Below are positions 25,031 to 36,500 of a stretch of DNA of 64,000 bases, in pieces; positions within the stretch are counted from its first letter, which is position 1, and each line of letters starts with the position of its first letter. Source of the DNA: Amaranthus tricolor (Eukaryota > Streptophyta > Magnoliopsida > Caryophyllales > Amaranthaceae); contig NC_080051.1 in the NCBI RefSeq assembly GCF_026212465.1, positions 16,297,178 to 16,361,177 on the forward strand. The letters run 5' to 3'. A program made the translations under genes and the position numbers. The notes under the pieces are model-generated. The model saw nothing but the letters and a program-made list of their open reading frames with translations, searched no databases and was not told where the DNA came from.

Positions 25031-28000
25031 ATGAGTCATAGATTTTTTCTCCCTTCATCACTATGCAAAACAACTTCACAAATCCTAGTTCTTTCAAGTT
25101 ATAACAAAAATCACCATTATGACTTTCCAAGTTCCTATCTTTATCCCTTTACATTTCACCTTCAAACCCAATTTCTATGTCCTACTTCTATCCCAATTCT
25201 TAGATGTTGTTATGGTAGCCATGTATTTGATTTATTGGTTTTGGGTTCTCATTATTTGAAACCCAGTTGCAGAAATTCAAGAACAAAGCAAAGATATAGC
25301 TTTTCTGTAAATGTTAGAGCAACTTCAAGAGAAACCCCATATGAAGTTTTGGGTGTTTCTCAATCTGCTACACCTAATGAAATTAAAAGGGCTTATAGAA
25401 AACTTGCTCTTAAATATCACCCAGATGTCAATAAAGAGGTAATCTTTTTTTGTAACTTATTAACATTATAATTTGAAACTTTCTCTTTTTGGTGTTGATG
25501 AATTGAATTCCATGATTTAATTGTTTATAGGGTGTAGTGATTTTTTAATAATTATGATTTTTCAATGAAGGATTCTTTTTCTTGGGTTGAGTTTTTGGAT
25601 TGAGTAAGATTTATGATGCTGGTGGGTTGAGGTTTTGGATTGAGTTGATAATTATATAATCTGGCTAATTTGATGGAATTATGTTTCCGGATTAGTATTT
25701 GAAATTTGCCAAAATTTCAGCTAGAATGATAGGGATGTGAGTTTTGCTTGTTTAGGATCTAAGAGCACTAATGAGGTTTTAACATGTGTATAATATATCA
25801 TTGATTAACTTAAAATGAATGCAATTGCCTGATTTTTAACTAGTGTATTCAATAAGGTGGAATATGGTATTCAACCTTAACACTGGTTGGATAAGGAAAT
25901 TGAGGGAAAGGAAGGGGAGGGAAATGGAGGGATCAAATTTCGTTCATCTGGATACCAATTGGGCAAGGGAGGAAAATAAAGGGAAGAGAATTGGAAGGAG
26001 GAACTGCTTCACATTTCAGACAAAATAAATCCTTCTGTCATTGGTAAGAGTTAGTAGGAAACACACCAATCTTCCCTCCCTTCCTTTCTTCTCCATCCAG
26101 GAAGTACCAAATCAGCTAATGTGGGACTTGATCACCTCATTGCTCACACTATGGCATACATATTAGAGGGAAGTAGTGAGAGTGCAATGGGGGATGAACA
26201 ATTAAAGCTTGGGTCATTGATTGAAGCAAGAAGAGGGGTGCCCAGGGGTTGCCACGATCTGACCAGACCGCAAGCAGCTACGTTCAACTGGTAGCGATTT
26301 CTGTTTTGTTATTTCCTTGGTGGGTGCGTAATATACTATTGTTAGGTTTATGCTACTGTTTTAAAGGATCTAAATAAGCTATAGAATAGTGTGGAGGGTA
26401 GTATAATAGGGAAAAATAGGGTTCGAGTGCTTTAGTGTGTCTTCTTGTACTAGCATGAGTGAGTTGCATTAAAAGTGAAAACTTTGAGATTGAAAGTGTG
26501 TGTTCAAGCCTTGTGGGAGTTATTTAATTATTGTGTTGTAGAATGGTTGATGTATACAATCTATTTTGTGCCTCACTTACATTAGATGTTAAAAGGCGAT
26601 AAGTTGTAGAACTTTTAATCTATGTTTGGATGAAAGAAGAAAGAGAGAATGAAAGGGGCAGGAAATAGAGGGATAACATTTCCCTCATTTAGATATCAAA
26701 AGGAGAGGGGAGGGAAATAGAAGGAAAGAAATTGAAAGGAAGAAGTCTCTTGCATTTTGTACCAAACAAATCCTTCCAACATGGGAAAAATTTAGGAGGA
26801 AAATTCAATAAACTTTCCTTCATTTTCTTTCCCTCCCCTTCCCTTACCTTCCTTTCCCTTCCTTCGTTCCTAAAACAAATTAGCCATAAAGAATGCATGC
26901 AATGCTTACAGATCACCAGTGATTGGAATAACCTTTTTCTCAATGAAATAACGGTTCTTATGAGGTTTTAGCTATGTTATATTAGCTACATTTCTCTGAT
27001 GTTCAGACTGATGTTTGATTTTCCAAGTTTACTTGAGAATAAGCAATTGCCAGCCTCTTTTACTAGGATGTTAGAGATTTAGATTTCAGAACAAGGAAAT
27101 ATCTTAGTTGCGTATTTCTCAATTCTTCGTGTGTACTAGGTCTAGAACTTCGCAATCTTTTGGGATTAACACTTTGGCATTGTTGTTGTTGTTGTACTAG
27201 GTCTAGAACTTACGTAAATGATCATCTCAATTTCACCCAAATGGGTCAAGGGTTTGATAGTTAGGCTAGATTGTATGCAGGATTTATTAAGATATTGAAA
27301 AGGCGTGTGTGGGCAGATAAACATTCCTGTAGATTGATGCGTAGGTAACTATACGCATACGAATAATGCGTGACACTTCCTTCGAGCACGGAGTCTTTGT
27401 AATGCTGATCCCACTATCTCAACTTTGTAGTTTTGTGCTAAAATTACTTCGCTGTGTACAGGCAAATGCTCAAGAGAAATTTATGAGGATAAAACATGCA
27501 TATAATACATTGATCAACTCTGATTCTCGAAGTAGATATGACGCTGGAAATCGTAAATCTGATTTTTCCTACTCGTCTTCTGGTAGAAACCAGAGCACCC
27601 AAGAAGAGGAGGAATTCTATGGATTTGGTACTTCTTGACTTATATTGATTTGAATCTTGTTTTTGTTTAGGTGATCAAGTATTTTATGTTAAGGCGATTG
27701 TTTTAAAGGATTGAAGTCTTAAAACACTAGAATGAAATAGCAGACCACTGTTAACATGAATATAAGGAAAAAAAAAAACATAATTGTAAAACTAAATAAT
27801 TTTTGTTTTGGTTATTAGCTGCTGTTCTTGTCAAAAATAAACTTCCAAATTAGGAAGCCGCTTGAATGAATGTCTTCATTAATGTATTGGTAAATCTAAG
27901 AGTTACATGCTCATTGGTTTAATATTTTGATTGTTGAAATGCAGTGTCGTTCCTGATAATTTTTAGGCCCTAGGCAAAAATAAAAAAATGGCCCTTGTAT

Positions 28001-30218
28001 AAGTATAGTTTCAGTTATTTTTTCTCCAACTATGTAGTTCAGTAGTCATGCGTTTAACTGAAACATCTAATACTGCAAGTTCGATCTATAATAGATGCCA
28101 CTTGTGTAAATACTAGTTTTAATTATAAGGATAAGGATTAACTCAATTTGGGCCCCCTCATGAGCTGAGCCCTAGGCGATTGCACCCAAAACTACCCTTA
28201 GGAATGGTCTTGTTGAAATGTGAACGTAATACCATATTGCTATATATAATCACAAATTCTTGTATGAGACAGTCTCACCATAAAAGCACCTTATACATGA
28301 ATTGAATAGCCTAACTAAAACAAATTATTAACAATGGACTCTTTGTTATGAGATCGTGTCACTGAGAGACGGTCTATCACAAGAATAGTTCATATATAAT
28401 AGGCTTGTTGCCCTTATATTTGTCAAGTAATGAGCACACTACCTTACCTTGTGACATGTCTTGTCTGCCTAGGGTTGTAGGAATATTTTCTTATACTGAA
28501 CCCTTTCTGTTGCAGGTGAATTTTTGAGGGATGTCCAAAATACAGTAGGTAGATTGATCTTCCTGACTTACAAGCCAGACTGATAATCTTGTGCTATATC
28601 TCCTGTTCTACTGTTCCCTCTATTCATAACTATTTTAGATGGTTATTAAGTATGCTTGTCCTAGCCGTGGATAGGAATGGTTAATAGGGCAAGTCGGTCC
28701 AATAGGTTAAGGGTTGGGTTGTATTTGTTAGACTATTAGCGGGGTGGGTTATTATTGGGTTTTAATTTTGAAGTGTTAATAAATGGCTAACAAAACCCAT
28801 CTGAGTTTTTCCGTAATCTCCAAGATTTCAAACACTCCCTAAAAGGCTAAAACCCTCACTTCTCACTTCTCTTCTCGCCAAACCAAAATTATGCAACAAT
28901 GGCAAATTGATGGAACATTGCTTGCTCACAGTAGTTTCTCCTTCTCTAACTCTTCCACATGTTTTACCTCTGCTTCTTCTCCAACTCAGAGGGTCCATAA
29001 TGGCCTATTTCTCACAAATGGCGAATTGATGGTATATCGTTCACCAAGTTATCGTTCCCATCAATTCAGATCGAGATAATGTGCTGACTTTCTAAAGGCT
29101 CCAGATATTGCTTGAAACCCTCTATAGGTTGTAGTTTTTTACTATCAGCACAATATGTGTTTTAAAAAGTGCGCCCATGGACCTAGGTGTGAGGCGCTAA
29201 GAGATGACCACTTAAACGCCTCCTTGAGTCTAGGCGCAGTGCGATACAAGAGACTCTTCAAAGGCATGCCTTTTTGTGCTTCGTATGCCTTGTGCTCATC
29301 GTGCTCCTCGTTTATGCCAATTGCGCTTTTTGATAAATAACATGTCTTTGCCTAATATTACTGAAATAACCTTCAATTCTTAGATGTTTATTGAATGGAA
29401 AGCAAAAATATACCCCTTATCTTGCTCTAGAGAAAAAATATGGATCGAGAAACGGAAGAGCAAAAATAACCATCTTCACTTAAACTTGAAATTGATGTCT
29501 CGCCCTGCACTGGCCTGCTCAAATCCACTTGCTCTGTCCATTAACCAGGTGTTGCCGTGAACGACAAATTATAATTCATTGGTAATGGAAGTAATTGATG
29601 TTAAATGTGACGGATAATATGAAACATACGGAATTCCTAATGAACTATGGTTATGTACTTAAGAGGAGTAACTCGTAGGGGTCGCTTGTTATTTCCTGCA
29701 AAATTTAACTGTCCAGCAGATTAGCTTTCAATTTTTTTTTTTTCGGTTTCCTTATTGGTGAATTTTGGGTTCGATGTTACAGGTGATTTCTTTAAAGATC
29801 TACAGGAAGAATTTCAAAGTTGGGAAGCAAATGCCTCATCACAAGGTAAACCAAAGAGCTTATGGGAGGAATTAGCGGTGAGTCTCAATTCTGTACATTC
29901 TCGTTTCTTTTCCAGATTCAAACTTGCGTCAAATGTTGATATGAAATCGGCTGCAGGTGGTGGTAGCCGAATAGAATATTTTTGGATATGATGTAATAAT
30001 ATCTGTCACAGGAAATAGGAGAAGAGTTTGTTGAATTTTTGGAGAAGGAACTTAACATAGCTGATCAAGATTTCGGAGTTGAAGCGCAAACAGGAAGTTC
30101 TAAAGCTCAAAGTACAAATAACGTCGATAGTAAAATGAGTGATAAAAACAGCATTGAGGAGAGTATTGATGAGATTGAAGCTGCTCTTGCTCAATTGAAG
30201 AAAGAATTAGGTCTATAG
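25031..30218 (+). CDS. Plastid-type J-domain (DnaJ, type III) co-chaperone
   Basis: Five exons with GT...AG borders: 25031-25438, 27462-27627, 28516-28548, 29783-29877, 30012-30218. They give 909 nt, 302 aa. Residues 1-100 are Ser-rich and basic with few acids, fitting a chloroplast transit peptide. The J domain is at about 103-170 with helix [21 protein letters not shown] at 130-132, and helix [15 protein letters not shown]. No Gly/Phe region, zinc finger or client-binding domain follows, only an acidic-aromatic linker (EEEEFYGFG), then [14 protein letters not shown] and a terminal coiled coil [11 protein letters not shown] ... [16 protein letters not shown]. J proteins stimulate Hsp70 ATPase through HPD. 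The architecture recalls Arabidopsis DJC73-like plastid proteins (from memory, unverified). The 33-nt exon is phase 1/1, so it could be skipped in frame. It converges with TOC75. Confidence 0.88.
25884..26118. mobile_element. G/A-rich MITE relic in J-gene intron 1, copy 1
   Basis: Opens GGTTGGATAAGGAAATTGAG and closes CCTTTCTTCTCCATCCAGG, giving purine-rich left and pyrimidine-rich right halves. Related copies lie at 26620-26885, 32777-33050 and 33101-33430. The TTGGAT-type ends suggest a Tourist/Harbinger-derived family. Confidence 0.5.
26620..26885. mobile_element. G/A-rich MITE relic in J-gene intron 1, copy 2
   Basis: Starts CTATGTTTGGATGAAAGAAG and ends in TTCCCTTCCTTCGTTCC. Same family as 25884-26118, with a shared internal phrase near AGGGATAACATTTCCCTCATTT and AACAAATCCTTCCAACAT. 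Confidence 0.6.
27942..28212. mobile_element. hAT MITE, 271 bp, perfect 8-bp TSD, in J-gene intron 2
   Basis: Flanked by TTGAAATG at 27934-27941 and 28213-28220. Ends CAGTGTCGTTCCTGA and, reverse-complemented, CAAGACCATTCCTAAG are imperfect inverted repeats. The interior includes GGCCCTAGGCAAAAAT and the inverted GAGCCCTAGGCGATTG, typical of a widespread plant hAT-type repeat. Confidence 0.88.
28257..28385. mobile_element. Short TIR MITE (GAGACnGTCTC family), 129 bp
   Basis: Left end TTCTTGTATGAGACAGTCTC pairs with the right end, which reverse-complemented reads TTCTTGTGATAGACCGTCTC. No TSD was identified. The GAGACCGTC core recurs in the larger element at 43319-43720. It lies 131 bp upstream of the microexon. 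Confidence 0.7.
29155..29345. repeat. Dispersed GTCTAGGCGCA repeat in J-gene intron 3
   Basis: TGTTTTAAAAAGTGCG, then GAGTCTAGGCGCAG, then TTTGTGCTTCGTATGCCTTG. The same order of phrases is found at 34443-34600, so this is a dispersed family. Class unknown. The 62-aa frame here is not a gene. Confidence 0.65.
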
Positions 30219-30535
30219 CATTTTTGCTTTCCCAATTGTGCCGTATATTCAACGCAAACATGTTCTTATTAGTAAGAAATGAGAATCGGGTATTGTATTT
30301 TAAAAGGCGATATTATATGCTTTTGTTTCGACATCAAAGATCACATTAAGGGAAGTATGGATGATTTGAACTGAATGCTCTATTGTACAAGGGGAAAAAA
30401 AGAAAAAGCCGTTCTAATGAGCTAGCTATATTCCTAATATCCGCCATTCACCCTCACAAAAAGCACTACTTATTTCTCTATTATACATGAACCTATCAAA
30501 AACTAAATCAACTTGAATTAACTAATGCGTCGAGC
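30219..30535. terminator. Convergent 3' ends of the J-domain gene and TOC75
   Basis: Only 317 bp separate the two stop codons, so the two 3' UTRs must share or overlap this interval. No single poly(A) signal is clear enough to place a cleavage site. Confidence 0.5.
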
Positions 30536-33500
30536 TTAAAACCTTTCCCCGAACCGGAAGAATAGTGCTCCAGTACCAGAATTGTGGTCAATAGCATACT
30601 CGGCTCGAACAAGTCCTAGCTTCACGCCAGCTCCATAAGATGAGCCCTTGCCCATTCTCCTATAAACTTCAGTTGGATTACCCTTGACGTCTTTCGAGCT
30701 ACCAAGATCGTTTCCATGTTCCACAAAAGCGTAAACATGTGTGTTTTTGACAGGTACCCGCAGTTCAGCAGCAAGCTGCAGTAAAAACACACAAATGAAT
30801 CAGTCATTGGACCATGGTGTCTCATTTTCTCGCATCTGGAACCCACCAATAACTTTTACATTAAAAAACATCGCCATCGTGTTCCATTTTCAACCACACG
30901 GCATTAGATACATACATCTTTATCTCAGATTTCACAGCTAAAAGCATAAAGGTTAGCCAACTACAAACTCTTACCTCAAGAATGTTTCTCGCTGCACCGA
31001 GTTCCCCCATGTTGTAGCCCCTAACAGAATATGGTCCCCCAAGGGTGAAAGCTTCATAGCTCGGAAGGTCTCCCACACAGCCACCATAGTGACCATGAAG
31101 AACAAGAACAGGTGGTGGTGGTTTCCCAGCGCCTTCTTCTACTTGCTTCAGTTGGAGGAACTTTGTAAATGTCAGTTGATGCCGATTGAAAAATGGGAAT
31201 TTACTGCCTATCCCAAGCCCTTGGTCTACCTGCAACCAGAAGACAGATATCAACCGAAATACTCGCACTTCACGGCATATTAAAGCATTAAACAATCTCC
31301 CATTATCATGGGCGGATTTTATAGATTAAGCGAGTTCGACTGAACCCATACTAAAATCCAATGAAAATTGATCCCCATACATGAATATTCTTGCCAATTG
31401 TTTCCTAACGTAGAAACGGTAAGTGAGGGAAGGTTTGAGCTCCATACCTCTTTTTTTGTTATTGTGATTTCTCCTTTGGACGCTCAAATCATAATTTAAA
31501 ATTTGGAATTTTAGACAATTACGTTTATTATCTAATTTGTTATATTAAAAAAATCCTAATAACAGACTGTTTCTGCTCGTGTAAAAGGTCTAAGGCTTCA
31601 ACATTGGCAAGTGCTACAACGAGACAAGTTTCATAAGAAAAAGGCATTGGACATAATGACACAAGGAGTTTTGAAACTACTTAGCAATTTTGGTTGTCAT
31701 TCTGCAAAATTTTGAATTAATACAAGCCACAAGAATTTCTCTTTCTTTTACGAGGAAAATGGAAATAGATTAACTATACATCTAGATAGAATTTAGAAGC
31801 AAATAGAGGTGTTCATTCGGGTGATCAAGTCATTTTCGGACGGGTATCATTTCATTCGGTTGTTTTTCGGATCAGTTATTTTTCGGCTGCGTGTTACGAC
31901 GAATCACACTCGGGTCGAGTCGGTTAGTCACGGTTCGGTTGGAGATCGGTTATTCGAGCTATCGGGTTAGCATCGGTTCGGTGTCAGTTGAAGTTCGTGT
32001 CGAGTGTCAACCGGTCTCAGGTTATCATCGATTACTAATTGATTCGGTTTTATCAGGTTCGGGTTTTTTTTTTAAACAGAATTCGGCTACGTATTACTAA
32101 TTACTATCAATCAAGTCCATATCAAATTAAGTTGTTAGTCATTTTTTAATTGATGCCAAGATTTCCTTTACTTAAAGCAAAATAGTTAAAATGCGAATCA
32201 ATTAATAAGTATTATTACTTTGTTACTTTTACTTGTTTGACCGGAAATTAAAATTATAAAGTTCTATCAATTTTCATCTAATTCGATTAAAAGTAGTTAA
32301 ATAAACATTGACCATTGATTATTAACTCTAAATATATGAAACCATGTATTTATAAAATTTAATTTATTAAAATATCTAACACTTTATTAGATTGACTAAT
32401 AAGATCATTGAATATGAGTTTATCATACTTTTATGTAAAAAATTGGTTCAGATTTACAACAGTTCGATCTAAAATTCGTTCGGGTAAAATCGGTTTAGCC
32501 GGATCGTGTTCGATTTCGCGCATGATTCGGGTTGGATATGACTCGTGTCGGTCATTATTAGGTTCGGGTGATCTCGATTAACGGTTATGTGTCGGTTACA
32601 AAAATCGATTACAGCTCGGATTCATCTTTCCCATTTTCGGTTGTCAACTGGTCCGGGTACAACTTTGGTTCGGATACTATCGGTTTGATAAACCTAAAAA
32701 GGGAACACATTTTCGGATCGGCTTCCTTTCGGTTTTGGTTCGGATTTTCAGGTCGGGTCACTTTTAAACAACTCTAGAAGTAAAGAGGGGAGGAAATAGA
32801 GGGAAATAGAGGGATACATTTCCTTCATTTGGATACCAATAGGAAAAGAAGGAAAATGTAAGGAAGGGATTAGAAGAACTCCTTCACATTATTGACATAA
32901 AAAATCCTTCCAACATTAGGAAGATTCGAAAAGAGGTACATCAATCTTCCTTCCACTCCTTTCCGTTTTTCATCCTTTCCCTTACTTTCCTTTCCTTCAA
33001 AATACTTTATTAAAATATTTCTTTCAACTCTCCATATAATACGCTTTTTTTCATCCAACTCTTGAAAACACACCCACTTTGTACTTGTAGCAATTCTCCG
33101 CACTATGTTTGGATAAGATTTTACAAGGAAAATGAAGAGAAAAGGGGAAGGAAAAAAAAGGAAAGGAAAGGAAAAGGAGGAAATGATAAGAAAAGTTTTC
33201 CTTTGTTGATAAGTTGATAAAGGAAGGCAAAGGAAGATAAAAACCATTTTCCTTCCACATGTTTCACTTTTAGAGAGATTTGATCATCAACAAATTAAGG
33301 GAACTAATCCCTTAAAATCCCTTCCTTCCAAATCCACCCCCTTCAAATATGTTATCCAAAAAGAGGAAATTGTATTCCTCAAAATCTCCCCCTTTTCTTC
33401 CCTTTCAATTCGTTCAATCCATACAAAGTATTAGGGATCAAGGGAGTAATTAATAGGTAGACTATATTTTTCACACTTAAAGGCTTTACGTTCAGGAGAA

Positions 33501-36500
33501 TCAAGAATGGGTATATCAGTCAATACTCCAATTGTCTTGGTTGTATAGCTAAGTGCTTTTTAAATTCTTTGTCCCACTTTTTCTTTTGTAAATTCCCATG
33601 AATGCTCTTCATCAAATCACACCCTCCACTTATGACTTAAGTATAATCTTATCACCTTAAACCCTCTAACCCTCTCCTCCATTCCAATTTCCACCGGACA
33701 GACATCACTTAAATAGTAAAATGACATAGATGCACCTGGGGAACGCACACCTCATGGCCCAGTTCCTTACAAATTACAATATGACCTCACCTTGGCTTGA
33801 CCTGTTTGAGGCGCACCCAGGAAACTCACACCTTTAACCATTGTCCAACCAATTTGTCATCGCAAATCTACCTCAAACACCTAAACTGAATCATTACGCT
33901 TGAAACCAACCATAGCCACCGCAAGAAATTTAAAATGAACACAATAATCAATCACATTCATTAAATATCAATCCCAAAGTTACGAGAAACATAAGCAATT
34001 AACTCAAAATCCATATCCCCACAAATTTCAAGTTTTAATTTGTCTAACTTGAGTTCTAAGGTTTTGAGGCTGGAGTTTTCGCGGCTGAATAGACCATACA
34101 ACATAATCAAGACCGCATCATTGTATTGTAAAGGTTTTTGAGCTTCCCACGACCAAAATATAGGCTGCATTAACCGCGAAATCATCTGCAATGTACTCCG
34201 ATCGATAGACCACCAAATGGTTGATTAGAAGCTTCAAAAATAGAGTACAAAAAAAGTAGAGCAAGGAAAACAACACTATAGTGGAGCTTGTGGTTGTTAT
34301 GATGCTCATGGATATATAGGTGGTAGTGGCTAGTTGATGGTCTTTTTTTTAAGAAGGCATAAATATAAGACATAAAGTTGGATAAGATTTCATATATAAC
34401 AGCCTCTTCAATCAATGGAAATAGAGGCAAACCTTAATTGAGAGGTGTGTTTTAAAAAGGGCGTCTCGACATTACACGCTAAGAAGAAACCACAAAAGAG
34501 CCTCCACAAGTCTAGGCGCAGCTAGATACATGAGCCGAGCTAGAGGCGCACCTTTTGTGTGCCTTGTGCATCTTAGGCTTCGTGAGCCTTGTGGATACTG
34601 ATTTTTATTTTTTATCAAATTCAAATTTTGCTTTTGCAAGAGAATGACTCAGACCCAACAATGGTAGAATAAGATGTAAAAGATGAGTGAAAAACAGAGG
34701 ATAAACAAGAGAACAATCAAACAAGCAAGACAATGTGTTTATGAGGTATCTAATGATACCTCTCCCTCATAAGATGATTACTTTCATTAATCTATTCAAC
34801 AATACATTAATGACTAACCAAACACACTTGAGAACAAGCTCTCAAGATAGTGATTCCATTCAACAATGGAGATCACCCATAACCTAATACAATGAAGAAG
34901 AAAGCTCTTTTGGTGTTCTATCCCTAGCTCTCTCTAGTGTATTAGCATTCCTCACATGCTCCTAATGATGTTCTAAAACCTCTATTATACAGCCCATGAC
35001 ATATTAGAAACCCTAGGACTAAACCCATGAAGCCCTAGGAAATCCCGCACCAAAACTGAATACGCGTCAGTTTTGGGGCCTGATGCTCACCAAAACAGAA
35101 CCTGCTGATCCTCTATTGATGAGCTACTCGACCGAGCCACCCTTGCTCGACCAGTTGAGCAGCTCAATTCAAACCCTGCTGCCTTGTGTTGAGCCCATCA
35201 AGCCAACACCTTCACTCAAGGTTGATTTCGCACTTGCTCTAACAATCTCCCCTGAAGGCCAAATCTACCTCTATCATCATATGCCACCTTTCTTGGTGTT
35301 CCAATCACAACCTCAACATATGATTTAGGTCTTGGCTCCCCATCAAGACCAAACCCGTCATCAACCTTCTTTGTGCACCACCTATCATTGTGGCCACCAT
35401 CATCAAATGTCACCCTCCGTGACTTAGGCCTTGCACCCCTCTCAACATGATGCAAACCTCTGCTCCTTAGCAACACATGGCCATTATTGCCCATCACACC
35501 CTTCAAGTGCACCAAACACCCCTTTGCCACCTTCAAGACTCCATCACTTTGAGTCTTCATGGTGTACCTAATCTTCTCTAATCTCCTCAATGAGATTAGA
35601 TTCCTCATCATCTTTGGAATGTATCTCACACCCCTAAGCTTCTTCACAATGTCATTGTGCATTCTCAAATGCACCTTACCAATGGCCTCAATCACAACTT
35701 TCTCACCACTAGGCAAGGTCACCCTCTCATGCTTATAAGCCATCACCCTTGTAAACAAGCTCTTATCTCTACAAATATGATATGGGTGTACGGAGTCAAA
35801 CACCCAATCACCATCATCATCACACTTGGCCAATAGCACATGACCGTCCTCAACATTACCCTTGGCCTTCTTCACAAGGCCCTTATCAATGTTTGAGAGC
35901 TCATTCTTCTTTGCAACCCCTTTCACCAAAGTCGTTGCCTTCCTCAATTTCTCAATGGAGCTTCACTCTTCTTCCCTTTGAGCTTCTCTCCATCACCAAC
36001 CTCCATTGTTGGCTTCTTCATCTCCCTCAAAAGCTTCGTGCTTCTAAGGTCCTTCTTCAACTTGTTGCAAGTGTATTGAACATGGACTCTCTTGTGTCAA
36101 TGGAAGCACACTCTATCCCCATACTCAACCCTTGCCTTCTTGATTCTGATTTCCTCTCTTTTGATGGATTTCTCTCAATGACCTTTCCATCCCTCATAGA
36201 TAGAGTATAATCAATCTCCATACCAACCCCCATGGATGGTACTTCCACAACAATGCTACTACCCCTAATAGCTCACTCTAGTTTTTCAACTCTCAATAAT
36301 AAAGACTCTATCATTAGCCTTTATTCTACCACCATTGTTAATAAGCTCTCCTCTCTTGAGAACTCCACTAACAATCTCTCCATCTCTTGATTACCTGCTG
36401 ATTTTATCTCTCCTAAAGCTTCAACAAACCCTAATGGTTTCAACAAAACATCCAAACACTTCTCAACTTTACCATCTCTCTTCTACCTATCTCCAAGCTC

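Noticed and set aside
28891..29079. 62-aa ORF starting [11 protein letters not shown] in a J-gene intron
   Set aside because: Repeat-like surroundings and no splice evidence or family features.
33961..34430. Minus-strand ORFs in the TOC75 intron (LQYNDAVLIMLYGLF and others)
   Set aside because: Could be an old gene fragment, but no family was recognised and the frames are interrupted.
35782..36210. 142-aa plus-strand ORF
   Set aside because: Opposite-strand shadow of the degenerate Copia gag/pre-integrase frame.
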